Notes under the pieces: model-generated | What the model saw: the letters and a program-made list of their open reading frames with translations, nothing else | The model's database searches: none | Told to the model about the DNA's origin: nothing | Shown here: one piece after another, positions 35,440-44,062 of the stretch | Layout: every line of letters begins with the position of its first letter | Position numbering within the stretch: the first letter of the stretch is position 1 | From: Frigididesulfovibrio sp031553235 | GTDB lineage: Bacteria > Desulfobacterota > Desulfovibrionia > Desulfovibrionales > Desulfovibrionaceae | Assembly: GCA_031553235.1 (NCBI GenBank) | Contig: JAVBLS010000006.1 | Location: 30,632 to 94,631 of the forward strand | Length of the DNA stretch: 64,000 nucleotides | Reading direction: 5' to 3' | Translations under genes and position numbers: made by a program

Positions 35440-36897
35440 TTAAGCCGACAGCCCCCCCAAAAGTACGTACTGAGTTTCAAGGTAGTCCTCAATGCCCTGC
35501 CTGCCGCCCTCGCGCCCCAGGCCGCTGTATTTCATGCCGCCGAAGGGAATCTCCCCGGTGGCCAGGGCCACTTCGTTCACGCCCACCAGGCCGTACTCCA
35601 GGCCTTCGGCCAGGCGGTAGAACGAGCCGACGTCGCGGGTGTAGACATAGGCGGCCAGGCCGTACTCCGTGTCATTGGCCAGGGCGATGGCCTCCGCTTC
35701 GGTCTTGAAGGCCATGACCGGCGCGATGGGGCCGAAGATCTCCTCGCGAAAGACCTTCATATCCCGGGTCACCCCGGTCAGAATCGTGGGCTGGAAGAAC
35801 AGCACGCCTTTGCCGTCGGGTTTGCCGCCCAGCGCCGGCTTGGCGCCCTTGGCCACGGCGTCTTCCACAAAGCGCACCTGGGCCGCGTGGGCCGAGGCTT
35901 CGATCATCGGCCCCTGGGTCACGCCCGGCTCCAGGCCGTTGCCCAGAATGATTCCTTTGGCCTTTTCCACCAACTTGGCCACAAAGACGTCGTGGATGCT
36001 TTCATGCACCAGCACGCGGTTGACGCAGATACAGGTCTGCCCGGCGTTGCGAAACTTGCTGCCCATGACCCCAGCCACGGCCTGGTCGATGTCGGCATCG
36101 GCGCAGACGATCATCGGAGCGTTGCCGCCCAGTTCCATCGAGACCTTTTTCACGGTTTCGGCGCAGGCGGCCAGGAGCTTTTTGCCCACGGCCGTCGAGC
36201 CGGTGAAGCTGAGCTTGCGCACAGTCGGGTTGCCGCACAGCTCATCGCCGATATCCGAGGAGATGCCGGTGACCACCTGGAGCACCCCGGCCGGAATGCC
36301 CGCGCGCAGGCCGAGTTCGGCTATGGCCAGGGCCGAAAAGGGCGTCAGACCGGCCGGCTTGATGATCATCGGGCAACCGGCAGCCAGGGCCGGGGCGGCT
36401 TTGCGGGCGATCATCGACATGGGGAAGTTCCAAGGGGTGATCGCCGCGGTCACCCCGATGGACCGGCGAAAGGTCAGGGGCTGCTTGCCCGCCCAGGGCG
36501 AAGGGATGACCTCACCGTAAACGCGCCGCCCCTCTTCGGCGTACCAGTCGACGTAGCTCAAACCGAGGGTGATTTCCCCCTTGGCCTCGGCCAGGGGCTT
36601 GCCCTGCTCCGTGGTCATGATCACGGCCAGATCGTCGATGTTTTCCCGAATCAGGGCGCTCCAACGGCGCAAAATCTCCGCGCGCTGCAGCGGGCGCAGG
36701 TTTTTCCAGGCAGGCCAAACCTTTTCGGCCGCGGTCACGGCCTCGGCCGTTTCCTTTCGCCCGAGCTTGGGCACCGTGCCGACGACCGAGCCGTCGGCGG
36801 GATTGGTCACGGTGATGGTCGCCCCGTCTCCGGCAACAATCCATTTGCCGTCTATGAGACAGGCTTCTTTAAGCAGGCCGGGATCCTTCAATTGCAT
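35440..36897 (-). CDS. Aldehyde dehydrogenase, GabD-like; probable sulfolactaldehyde dehydrogenase
   Basis: A 485-residue NAD(P)-dependent aldehyde dehydrogenase, close to succinate-semialdehyde dehydrogenase in length and motifs: Asn in TPWNFPMSMI (157), FTGSTAVGKK, catalytic Glu in MELGGNAP (255) and nucleophile Cys in GQTCIC (289). In general sequence it is GabD-like. Its position as last gene of the suyAB operon makes sulfolactaldehyde to (S)-sulfolactate oxidation the best guess, as for SlaB-type enzymes in sulfoquinovose pathways. That is inference. ATG 36897 has AGGAG 6 bases upstream. Confidence 0.88.
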   Translation of the reverse strand: MQLKDPGLLKEACLIDGKWIVAGDGATITVTNPADGSVVGTVPKLGRKETAEAVTAAEKVWPAWKNLRPLQRAEILRRWSALIRENIDDLAVIMTTEQGKPLAEAKGEITLGLSYVDWYAEEGRRVYGEVIPSPWAGKQPLTFRRSIGVTAAITPWNFPMSMIARKAAPALAAGCPMIIKPAGLTPFSALAIAELGLRAGIPAGVLQVVTGISSDIGDELCGNPTVRKLSFTGSTAVGKKLLAACAETVKKVSMELGGNAPMIVCADADIDQAVAGVMGSKFRNAGQTCICVNRVLVHESIHDVFVAKLVEKAKGIILGNGLEPGVTQGPMIEASAHAAQVRFVEDAVAKGAKPALGGKPDGKGVLFFQPTILTGVTRDMKVFREEIFGPIAPVMAFKTEAEAIALANDTEYGLAAYVYTRDVGSFYRLAEGLEYGLVGVNEVALATGEIPFGGMKYSGLGREGGRQGIEDYLETQYVLLGGLSA

Positions 36898-36975
36898 GGG
36901 AAACTCCTGTTGGGATGGGTTGGGGCCGGACGCCGTCCGGTCGTGGTTGTCGGCAATCGAACCCAAAAAGTGCGC

Positions 36976-37746
36976 CTACCACCACTTAATGCTGTCGGTG
37001 ACGTGATCGCGCAAGCGGACAAATTTTTCGTCGGCGAAATTCCGCGGCCGCGGCAAGTCCACCAGAATCTCTTCTTTGATCTTTGTCGGCTTTTGATCAA
37101 GCACCAGTACCCGCTCGGCCAGGTACACGGCCTCTTCGGTGTTGTGGGTGATGAAGAGCACGGTGCAGCCGAGTTCCCTCCAGATGCGGACAAGCTCGTC
37201 CTCCAGGTGGTAGCGCAGCTTGAGATCAAGCTGGCCGTAAGGCTCGTCCATGAGCAGAATATCCGGGTACAGGGAGAAGTTGCGGGCGATGACCACGCGC
37301 TGCTCCATGCTGGCCGAAAGCTGCTTGGGCAGGTAGGTGCGGTACTTACGCAGGCCGACCAGATCGAGCATGCGCTCCAGACGGCGCTCCCGCTCTTCTT
37401 CCGGCACCCGCTTGATGTCCAGGCCGAAGCGGATGTTGTCTTCCACGCTCAGCCAGGGAATGGTCGAAATTTCCTGGAACACAAAGGCCATGTCGTGCAC
37501 GCGCGGGTTGGCGGGCACGCCGTCCACCAGAATGCCGCCATGGGTCGGCGGATAAGAGCAGGACAGACAGTTGAGAAAGGTCGTCTTGCCGCAGCCCGTG
37601 GGGCCGACAATGCAAAGAAATTCGCCCTTATAGATGTCGAAATTGATGTTGTCGAGCACAAGCAGGTCGCCGAAACGCTTGGTCAGGCTCTTCACCTGCA
37701 CCTTTACGTCTCTTTGCCGCTTGTATTCCCCTAAGCGCTCATTCAT
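36976..37746 (-). CDS. ABC ATPase of nitrate/taurine type with degenerate signature motif
   Basis: A 256-residue ATPase of the SsuB/TauB class. Walker A GPTGCGKTT (about 48), Q-loop FVFQEISTIPW, Walker B ILLMDEPYGQLD and H-loop FITHNTEEAV are intact. The ABC signature, normally LSGGM, reads LSASMEQR, so this subunit cannot give a standard signature to its partner. The neighbouring ATPase has the opposite defect. Together they should form a heterodimer with one competent site. ATG 37746 is the first Met. It couples ATP use to the two permeases at 38712 and 39491. Confidence 0.88.
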   Translation of the reverse strand: MNERLGEYKRQRDVKVQVKSLTKRFGDLLVLDNINFDIYKGEFLCIVGPTGCGKTTFLNCLSCSYPPTHGGILVDGVPANPRVHDMAFVFQEISTIPWLSVEDNIRFGLDIKRVPEEERERRLERMLDLVGLRKYRTYLPKQLSASMEQRVVIARNFSLYPDILLMDEPYGQLDLKLRYHLEDELVRIWRELGCTVLFITHNTEEAVYLAERVLVLDQKPTKIKEEILVDLPRPRNFADEKFVRLRDHVTDSIKWW

Positions 37747-37781
37747 ATGGGAGTCTCCTGGGTGGTCTGAGGGGCGGCGCC

Positions 37782-38558
37782 TCAGGCGTCGAGAATGAGT
37801 TCCATCCGTTCGGAAATGGCCAGGCGCAGTTCAAGGAACATGGGGTCGGTGTAATTGCGCGGTCTGGGCATATCCACGACGAACTCCGTCTTGATCGTGC
37901 CCGGGAGGCTGCTCATGAGAATGATTCTGTCGCCGAGGTAAATGGCTTCTTCCACGTTGTTGGTGATGAAGATGACGGTCTTTTTCTCTTTTTCGGCGAT
38001 CTTAAGGATCTCGCCCTCCATGGCATAGCGGGTCTGGGCGTCCAGGGCGCTGAAGGGCTCGTCCATGAAGAGCACTTCCGGGTTGCCGGCATAGGCCCTG
38101 GCAATGCAGACCCGCTGGCGCATGCCGCCGGAAAGCTGGTGCGGAAAATGCTTCTCAAAGCCCTGCAGGCCCACAAGGTCGATGTATTTCTGGGCTGCCT
38201 CGCGACATTCGGCCGTGGGCAGACCGCGAATGCGCGGACCGAAGGCCACGTTGTCCGTGACGGTCTTCCAGGGGAACAGGGCGTATTGCTGAAAAACCAC
38301 GCCACGGGAGGGCCCGGTTTCGGTGATCATGTGCCCGTTGAGTAGAATTTCGCCGTAATCAGGTTGCAGAACTCCGGACATACAGTCGATCAGCGTGGAC
38401 TTGCCGCACTGGCCGGGACCAAGAATGACCAGAAATTCGTTGGTTTTCACGCCAAGAGAGACGTCGTTCAGTGAATGGATGACGTCTTCCCGCACATAAA
38501 AGAACTTGGAAACGTGACGCGCTTCGATTTTATAGTCTGTCTGATTCTGCGTTTGCAT
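37782..38558 (-). CDS. ABC ATPase of nitrate/taurine type lacking the H-loop histidine
   Basis: A 258-residue partner ATPase. Walker A GPGQCGKST (about 48), Q-loop VVFQQYALFPW, intact signature LSGGMRQRV (near 144) and Walker B VLFMDEPFSALD are present. The switch region reads FITNNVEEAIYL, where the family has FITHD/N: the catalytic H-loop His is Asn. This complements the degenerate signature of the other ATPase. A family-III repeat lies between this gene and the upstream permease. It precedes the second ATPase gene by 35 bases. Confidence 0.88.
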   Translation of the reverse strand: MQTQNQTDYKIEARHVSKFFYVREDVIHSLNDVSLGVKTNEFLVILGPGQCGKSTLIDCMSGVLQPDYGEILLNGHMITETGPSRGVVFQQYALFPWKTVTDNVAFGPRIRGLPTAECREAAQKYIDLVGLQGFEKHFPHQLSGGMRQRVCIARAYAGNPEVLFMDEPFSALDAQTRYAMEGEILKIAEKEKKTVIFITNNVEEAIYLGDRIILMSSLPGTIKTEFVVDMPRPRNYTDPMFLELRLAISERMELILDA

Positions 38559-38588
38559 GGCCGGACGGCTCCCGCTGCTGGACGTTGG

Positions 38589-38711
38589 AGCAAATCAACT
38601 TTGGGAAAGTTGGTTTGCTTCGACGAACGCGCAAGCGGGCGTCCGCTTGCGGGCTCGTTCAAAAGTCCGTCGGTAATATGGTTTCATAGACAATTTCGAA
38701 ATGGAATTGCG
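38589..38711 (-). repeat. Family III palindromic repeat between permease and ATPase genes
   Basis: Read on the minus strand it begins immediately after the permease stop with GCAATTCC...AAATTGTC, continues CTATGAAACCATATTACCG and ACGGACTTTTGAACGAGCCC, then GCAAGCGG/CCGCTTGC. It ends in a 30-base hairpin AGCAAA..AACTTT with AAAGTT..TTTGCT (38589-38619). It matches the element at 20194 in order and relative orientation to the gene end. Confidence 0.78.
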
Positions 38712-39494
38712 TTACCGGTGTAAATCGCGCCGCCAGGGGCAGAGCATGCGTTCAAGAGAACGCAGGGCCACGGCCAAAATGAAGCCGATGATCCCGATGG
38801 TCAGCATGCCCACCACGATCATCGGCGGATCATTTGAGTCCATACCCTGAATGATGATGAATCCCAGCCCTTCGCGGGCGCTGACCAGTTCGGCGGCGAG
38901 CACGCACATCCAGGCCATGCTCATGGCGTTCTGCCCCCCGGCAAAAACCGCGGGCAGGCTTGCCGGTATGGCCACGTTGAAGAGCTGTTGCCGGCGTGTG
39001 GCCCCATAGGTGCGGGCGGCGTTGATCAGCAATTGGTCGGTGTAGCGCATGCCGGTGTAGGCGTTCATGACAAAGACGACAAAAGCGCCGATATAACAGA
39101 TGAAAATCTTCGGCCCCTCGCCGATGCCCAGCCAGAGAATGGCGATGGGAATCCAGGCCAAGGGCGGGATGGGCCGCAGCAACTCGAAAATCGGGGAAAT
39201 AATCTTGCGGGCCGTGATGTTCCAGCCCATGGCGATGCCCAGAGGAATGCCGGTGGCGGCCGCCAGAGCAAAGGCCGCGAGCACCCGCCACAAGGAGTAG
39301 CCGATATGGGCCCACATGCTTTTGCCGCCGATGCTCCCGCCATACATCTCCAGGCCGCGGGTCAGAACCGCCCCGGGGCTCGGCAGGTACTGCGGCCCCA
39401 CCAGAGAGGCCATGAGCTGCCAGAAGACCAGGAACACCGCAAAGGAGAGCACCGTGCCGATCTTCTCGCCGTGTTTGGCTGCGAAATCGTTCAT
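38712..39494 (-). CDS. ABC permease, nitrate/sulfonate/taurine type (second)
   Basis: A 260-residue inner-membrane permease with about six transmembrane segments. GYSLWRVLAAFALAAATGIPLG and the coupling-loop pattern LINAARTYGATRRQQLFNVAIPASLPAV place it in the SsuC/TauC family. ATG 39494 has GAGGAG 6 bases upstream and overlaps the previous permease stop by 4 bases. The stop codon is directly followed by a family-III repeat. The likely ligand is an organosulfonate, from operon context. Confidence 0.9.
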   Translation of the reverse strand: MNDFAAKHGEKIGTVLSFAVFLVFWQLMASLVGPQYLPSPGAVLTRGLEMYGGSIGGKSMWAHIGYSLWRVLAAFALAAATGIPLGIAMGWNITARKIISPIFELLRPIPPLAWIPIAILWLGIGEGPKIFICYIGAFVVFVMNAYTGMRYTDQLLINAARTYGATRRQQLFNVAIPASLPAVFAGGQNAMSMAWMCVLAAELVSAREGLGFIIIQGMDSNDPPMIVVGMLTIGIIGFILAVALRSLERMLCPWRRDLHR

Positions 39495-40300
39495 GACAAA
39501 CTCCTCGACGAGGCAAAGCGGTTCTCGATCCAGGAAAGTAGGGCCGAGATCAGCGCGCCGATCAGGCCGATGGTGATCATCCCGACGATGGTGATTTCCG
39601 GCTGCGACAGCCGGCGGCCCATCTGGATCATGTAGCCCAGGCCCTGGCCGGCGGCCAGCAGCTCGGCCGCCACCAGGGTTGTCCAGGCGGCGTTCAGCGA
39701 CAGCTTCAGGCCGGTAAAAATCATCGGAATGGCCGAGGGCACGCCGATTTTCAAAAAGGTCTCCCATTTGCCGGCGCCGTAGATGTCGGCCACCCGTATG
39801 AGCACGGGGTTGGTCAGAGTGATGCCGATGTAGGCGTTGATCACGCAGGGCACAAAGGCCGAGAGCCAGATGATGAACACTTTGGCGCTGTAGCCGATGC
39901 CCAGCCAGAGAATGGCCAGGGAAATCCAGGCGATGGGCGGGATGGGGCGCAGGGCGTCGAACAGCGGCCGGGCGATGAGGCGCACAGGCTTATACCAGCC
40001 CATGAACAGCCCGAGAGGGACGCCGACAAGCGCGGCCAGGCCGAAACCGCCCAGAGCCAGGCTGAGACTGGTCAGGGTGTGGACCGGCAGCGTGGCGCCG
40101 TCGGGCGCGGCTTCGTACATTTTTTCGATGAACAGGCTGAAGACTTCCGAAGGCGGGACCAGTTGGAAGCGGCCGACGATGCCGAGTCGGCAAACCAACT
40201 CCCAGACGAGCAGAAATATCACCAGGCCGGCGACCGAAAGCCCGTATTCCCGAAAGATGCTCTTTCGTGGCCTGGGCGGCGGTGCAACAGTTGCTGCCAT
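39491..40300 (-). CDS. ABC permease, nitrate/sulfonate/taurine type (first)
   Basis: A 269-residue SsuC/TauC-type permease. HTLTSLSLALGGFGLAALVGVPLG and VADIYGAGKWETFLKIGVPSAIPMIF (coupling loop) are diagnostic. ATG 40300 has GGAG 7 bases upstream. It differs clearly from the second permease, so the channel is a heterodimer, matching two different ATPases. It lies 114 bases after the binding-protein gene. Confidence 0.9.
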   Translation of the reverse strand: MAATVAPPPRPRKSIFREYGLSVAGLVIFLLVWELVCRLGIVGRFQLVPPSEVFSLFIEKMYEAAPDGATLPVHTLTSLSLALGGFGLAALVGVPLGLFMGWYKPVRLIARPLFDALRPIPPIAWISLAILWLGIGYSAKVFIIWLSAFVPCVINAYIGITLTNPVLIRVADIYGAGKWETFLKIGVPSAIPMIFTGLKLSLNAAWTTLVAAELLAAGQGLGYMIQMGRRLSQPEITIVGMITIGLIGALISALLSWIENRFASSRSLS

Positions 40301-40414
40301 ATATTTTCTCCGATATCGGCGCGGTTGCGCGGTCCTTGGGGAGCCGTTGCCGGACGTCCCTGCAGGGGGGCGCGGTTCCACCGGGTCAAGCGGCCGGCGG
40401 AACCGCGCACGTGG

Positions 40415-41461
40415 TTATTGCTGCTTGGCCACTTCCTGCATGAAGGATGGGTCTATGCCGTAGCTCATTTCCTTCAGCCGCTCCGCGTCCTTTTTGCTCA
40501 ACTGCTTCTGGTCCACAAAGAACTGCACGATGTCGGCCATCCAAGACCGCAACTTGGCCGGGTCGGTCAGAACCTGCACCTGGTCGGCGGTTCGGAAGAG
40601 CGGACGCAGTTGGAATTCCTCGGCAACGGCTCCTCCAGGCAAAGTTACGCCGCAGTAATCGGTAAAATACTTGGTCAGCCACTTTTCGGCTTCGGGTTTG
40701 TCGTCGATCATTTTGTCGAACATGTGCTGCTGCACGGTCAGCCACTTGACCACTTCGCCGGGATGTTCTTCGGCAAAGTCTTTGCGCACCACACAGCCGC
40801 CGGGCACAACGGCCCCGGCCGCGCGGCCGGAAGAAACCTTCTTCCAGCCCTTGCTTTCGGCGATGTAGCTGTAAGGGGCAAACAGCGCCACAATGTCGCC
40901 GTTGCCCGAGGCAAAGGCGGTGATGGCCTGGGACTGCTCGATGTTGATCAGTTCCACGTCCTTCTCGTTCAGCCCCAGGGCCTTCAGGGTGCGGTCCAGA
41001 GCATAGTGGCTGGTGGAAACCGTGGTCACCAGAATCTTCTTATGCTTCCAGTCTTCCGGCTTGCCGTAGATGTCCGGATACCCGGGCACGGCGCCCTTGG
41101 TATGCAGCAGAGGCGAATCCGGGCGTACCCAGATGTCGTTGGTTTCGGATTCGTCGTTGGAAATGCCGACAATCTTGGCGCCAAAGCGCAACACGGCCAT
41201 GATCGTGGGAACGGTGCCCATGTTGCCCACGTCCCATTGATCGGCGGCCAGGGCTTCGTTCTGCGGCGCGCCCGAAGGGAACAGGATGTATGAATAGGCA
41301 AGTCCTTCTTTTTTGTCTTCTCCGGTCTGCATAGCCCACCAATTGGGCAACCCGTGCAGGCATGGCTGGCCGGAAACGCGAATCTCCGCTTCTCCTCCCC
41401 AGGCAGGCAGAGCGGCGGCACATATGCAGAGTGCTAAAACCGTCGTCAGCAGTCGTCTCAT
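40415..41461 (-). CDS. Periplasmic binding protein, nitrate/taurine/sulfonate type
   Basis: A 348-residue secreted protein; the signal peptide of about 22 residues ends AWGGEA. The mature sequence (IRVSGQPCLHGLPNWWAMQTG, then GMGTV-like NMGTVPTIMAVLRFGAKIVGI, TTVSTSHYALDRTLKALGLNEKDVELINI) belongs to the SsuA/TauA/NMT1 group. It should bind a C3 sulfonate such as DHPS or sulfolactate, given suyAB in the same operon. ATG 41461 has AGGAG 6 bases upstream. Confidence 0.88.
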   Translation of the reverse strand: MRRLLTTVLALCICAAALPAWGGEAEIRVSGQPCLHGLPNWWAMQTGEDKKEGLAYSYILFPSGAPQNEALAADQWDVGNMGTVPTIMAVLRFGAKIVGISNDESETNDIWVRPDSPLLHTKGAVPGYPDIYGKPEDWKHKKILVTTVSTSHYALDRTLKALGLNEKDVELINIEQSQAITAFASGNGDIVALFAPYSYIAESKGWKKVSSGRAAGAVVPGGCVVRKDFAEEHPGEVVKWLTVQQHMFDKMIDDKPEAEKWLTKYFTDYCGVTLPGGAVAEEFQLRPLFRTADQVQVLTDPAKLRSWMADIVQFFVDQKQLSKKDAERLKEMSYGIDPSFMQEVAKQQ

Positions 41462-41513
41462 GGGAAGCTCCTTTCAATTTGCGGCGAAGCCCGACGGTTC
41501 CGCCGACGGCGGA

Positions 41514-42371
41514 TCAGCCGATTATTTTATACACTGCATTGCAGTCCTCTTTGCCGTAGCCGGCTTCGGAAGCATTTTTGTAACTGCTCAGAGCGGCCTC
41601 CATGGCACCCAGGTCCAGTCCCCAGGCACGGGCCATTTCCACGCCCAGGCGCACATCCTTCAAGGCCAGATCCAGGCCGAAACGGGCCTGGAAATCGCCG
41701 CCGGCAATCCAGGGACCGCGCACGTCCATCTGGAAGCTTCTGGCCCCGGTATCGGCAAGCAGTTCCAGAAGCAGGCCACGATCCAGCCCGGCCTTCTCAC
41801 CGACGCGAATGCCTTCTGCCAGAACGACAAGATTGGTCATGCCGACCATATTGGAAATCAGCTTGACGGCACAGGAGGCGGCAATGGAGCCCACGTAACA
41901 GGGTTTGCCAAGGATCGTGAAAATCTCGGCCAGGCCGTCCACCAAGGCCTTGTCGCCGCCGATGAACATGGGTTCTTCGGCCTTTTCCGCATGGGCCGGG
42001 GTTTTGCCCAGAGTGCACTGGACATAGCCGAGGCCCTTGGCCGCGGCTTCAGCGGCCAGACCTTCGGCGCTCCGCGGATCGATGGTGGAAAGCTCCACAT
42101 GGGTCGCGCCTTTCTTCATGGAGACATAAAGCCCGGAAGGGCCCGCCATGACCTGCCGCACATGCTGGGGCAGGGGCAGGCTGGTGAAAAGCAGGTCGCA
42201 GCCGGCCAGATCTTCGGCCCTGCCGGCAGCCTTGCCGGAGGTCCCCACGGCCAGGCTGCGGTCCACGGCCTCTTTGCTCAAATCGAAGAGCAGCACCGAT
42301 TTTCCCGCACGAATGAGGTTGCGCGCCAAGGGACCGCCCATGAGGCCGGCGCCGATGAATCCTATCTGCAT
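41514..42371 (-). CDS. Beta-hydroxyacid dehydrogenase family; probable DHPS dehydrogenase
   Basis: A 285-residue NAD(P)-binding dehydrogenase of the 3-hydroxyisobutyrate/tartronate-semialdehyde reductase family. The nucleotide loop GFIGAGLMGGPLARNL is at residue 4. The catalytic Lys170 and Asn174 are in CAVKLISNMVG. The usual substrate motif is replaced by TLGKTPAHAEK; YihU, the sulfolactaldehyde reductase of E. coli, has from memory a similar GRTS-type segment. In this operon it may run as 2,3-dihydroxypropane-1-sulfonate dehydrogenase giving sulfolactaldehyde. It lies 52 bases before the binding-protein gene. Confidence 0.85.
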   Translation of the reverse strand: MQIGFIGAGLMGGPLARNLIRAGKSVLLFDLSKEAVDRSLAVGTSGKAAGRAEDLAGCDLLFTSLPLPQHVRQVMAGPSGLYVSMKKGATHVELSTIDPRSAEGLAAEAAAKGLGYVQCTLGKTPAHAEKAEEPMFIGGDKALVDGLAEIFTILGKPCYVGSIAASCAVKLISNMVGMTNLVVLAEGIRVGEKAGLDRGLLLELLADTGARSFQMDVRGPWIAGGDFQARFGLDLALKDVRLGVEMARAWGLDLGAMEAALSSYKNASEAGYGKEDCNAVYKIIG

Positions 42372-42464
42372 GTTCCATCTCCGTGTGACGATTGGGGGTG
42401 TGGCCCGTCATCCATCCGGGCCGATGGGTGTTTGTCTGCCTGGATACGAAACTCCCGGCCGCAA

Positions 42465-43733
42465 TCAGGGCGGCGAGGGAGCGTCGGTTTTATAAAAAAA
42501 GGAAGAATTGGCGTTTTTGATCACCGCGACGCGCGCATCCGGTTTCTTCGCCAGAAAGCGGTCGACGGTTTCCTGCATCTTTCCCGGCCTCAGCAGGCAT
42601 TCGGCCAGGGTCTGATCCGGCAGGTCGGAGTGGATGAAGACTCTGTTGCCCACGGTCAGGCGGGCGAAAAGATAGGCCTTGTGCGCGCCCATGGCGAACC
42701 CGCCGGCCTCGAAGGCGGCCGCCAGTTCGCCCGCGCCGGAGAAGCGCCGGACATATTCATGGTAGTCGGCGTCGCCTATGCCTTGCGCACACTGGGCCAG
42801 AAGCACGATGGTCGCCCCGGGCGCGGCGCAGCCGACGGCCGTGGTCAGACCCTTTTGCGCCTGGTAAAGGCAGATGTCTTTGGGAGTGCCGCCGCAGGAG
42901 GCCACGACGAGGTCATAAGGCCGGGCGAAGGGCAGGCCATACAGCCGATTGGTTTCCTGGGCGGCCCTGCGCATGACCGGGGCGGGCAGGCCGGCCAGGA
43001 TGGCCACCGGACGCTTGGCCGCGTCCAGAACCACGTTGACGGCAAAGGCCACGCCGGCCAGTTCGCCCGCCTCGTTCAGATCCAGGCGCACCGGGTTGTC
43101 CTCGATGTTGCCGACAACCGCGGCTTTCTCGCGCAGCATGCTGTGGTTGGCCGTGATCGTCGCGGCCGAGGCGCAGCCGATGACCACGCCCTTGGCCCCG
43201 CCGGTGAAACCGACGAACTGGTGCGCGTCCACCATGCCCATGACAATCTTCAACTCGGCCGCGGCGTAGTCCGTGTTGATTTCCACGGGTGTTCCCCGCG
43301 ATGTCGTGCCGAAAGACGTGATCGGAGAATGTTTTGCGTCGTGGGCGACCACCCGGCAACCACGCAGATCTTTTGGCAGAATGCGGGCCAGCCGGCCGGC
43401 GTCGGCCGGGGGGTGCAACCCACCGCCGACCACCACGACCACATCTCGGCCGCTCAGGCGCGGATGGGCCGCGAACAGCCTGTCCAACAGGGGAGGGAGC
43501 AACAGCCGGGTCGGGAAGGGACGCGTCTCGTCCGGCACGGCCACGGCCACGGACTTGGGCGAGTTGCGCCCCTCCAAGGGCAAACAGCCCAAGGGAACAT
43601 CCAAGGCGGCATGCAGAGCGGCCACCGGGTCGGCAAGGGCGTCGGGAGCTTTCGGCTCAAAGACGTCCACATGCGCCTTGTCGGGGAGTTCAAGAGGCAG
43701 AGTTTCGCTTCCGTATTTCAACTCCAGACGCAT
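42465..43733 (-). CDS. LarA-family nickel-dependent 2-hydroxyacid racemase, candidate sulfolactate racemase
   Basis: A 422-residue LarA homologue of normal family length. All catalytic positions can be placed: DETRP (68-72), His107 in GGGLHPP, His171 in DAHQFVGF, Lys181 in TGGAKGVV, and His197 in ITANHSML. The spacings 171-181-197 equal those of His174-Lys184-His200 in Lactobacillus LarA, so pincer-cofactor binding is expected. Its place between suyAB and a sulfonate transporter suggests it interconverts (S)- and (R)-sulfolactate; no such enzyme is known to me. larBCE for cofactor synthesis are not in the window. ATG 43733 has AGGAG 5 bases upstream. Confidence 0.88.
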   Translation of the reverse strand: MRLELKYGSETLPLELPDKAHVDVFEPKAPDALADPVAALHAALDVPLGCLPLEGRNSPKSVAVAVPDETRPFPTRLLLPPLLDRLFAAHPRLSGRDVVVVVGGGLHPPADAGRLARILPKDLRGCRVVAHDAKHSPITSFGTTSRGTPVEINTDYAAAELKIVMGMVDAHQFVGFTGGAKGVVIGCASAATITANHSMLREKAAVVGNIEDNPVRLDLNEAGELAGVAFAVNVVLDAAKRPVAILAGLPAPVMRRAAQETNRLYGLPFARPYDLVVASCGGTPKDICLYQAQKGLTTAVGCAAPGATIVLLAQCAQGIGDADYHEYVRRFSGAGELAAAFEAGGFAMGAHKAYLFARLTVGNRVFIHSDLPDQTLAECLLRPGKMQETVDRFLAKKPDARVAVIKNANSSFFYKTDAPSPP

Positions 43734-43744
43734 GGCGGCTCCTT

Positions 43745-43861
43745 GAGCATTTTCGCGTTGAAAATGTTTTTGAAACCATATTGCCGACGGACCTCGAAAC
43801 AAGCCGGCAGGCGCCGCCGCTGTGGGGTGAAGCCGGGCCCGCAGTCGACTCCGGGCCCGGC
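43745..43861 (+). repeat. Family III repeat upstream of the larA-like gene
   Basis: It begins GAGCATTTTCGCGTTGAAAA, then TGTTTTTGAAACCATATTGC and CGACGGACCTCGAAACAAGC, matching the other family-III copies for about 60 bases. It continues to a GCCGGGCCCG stem (43832-43841 with 43852-43861). It lies in the 329-base gap between suyB and the larA-like gene, whose remainder to 44062 holds no gene. Its edge abuts the larA ribosome site. Confidence 0.7.
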
Positions 43862-44062
43862 ACGCCGGCCGGCACACCGTCGCTTTTTTGGGCGGCCAAG
43901 GCAAGCGCCCGCCCCGATATCGCTGAAATTGTGGTCTGCCGCATCACCGTTGCCGGCCGTACAGCAGTCTACGGTCCGGTGGATGCGGAGGAAAAAAGAT
44001 TCTCGCCGGGGAGCTTCTCCTCCCTCCGGTTGTGGCGGGAGGAGAAACCGAGCCTGAGCCGG

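Noticed and set aside
41313..44057. A 914-codon plus-strand open frame
   Set aside because: It runs antisense across three well-defined genes of the sulfonate operon and a repeat; composition is that of a shadow frame.
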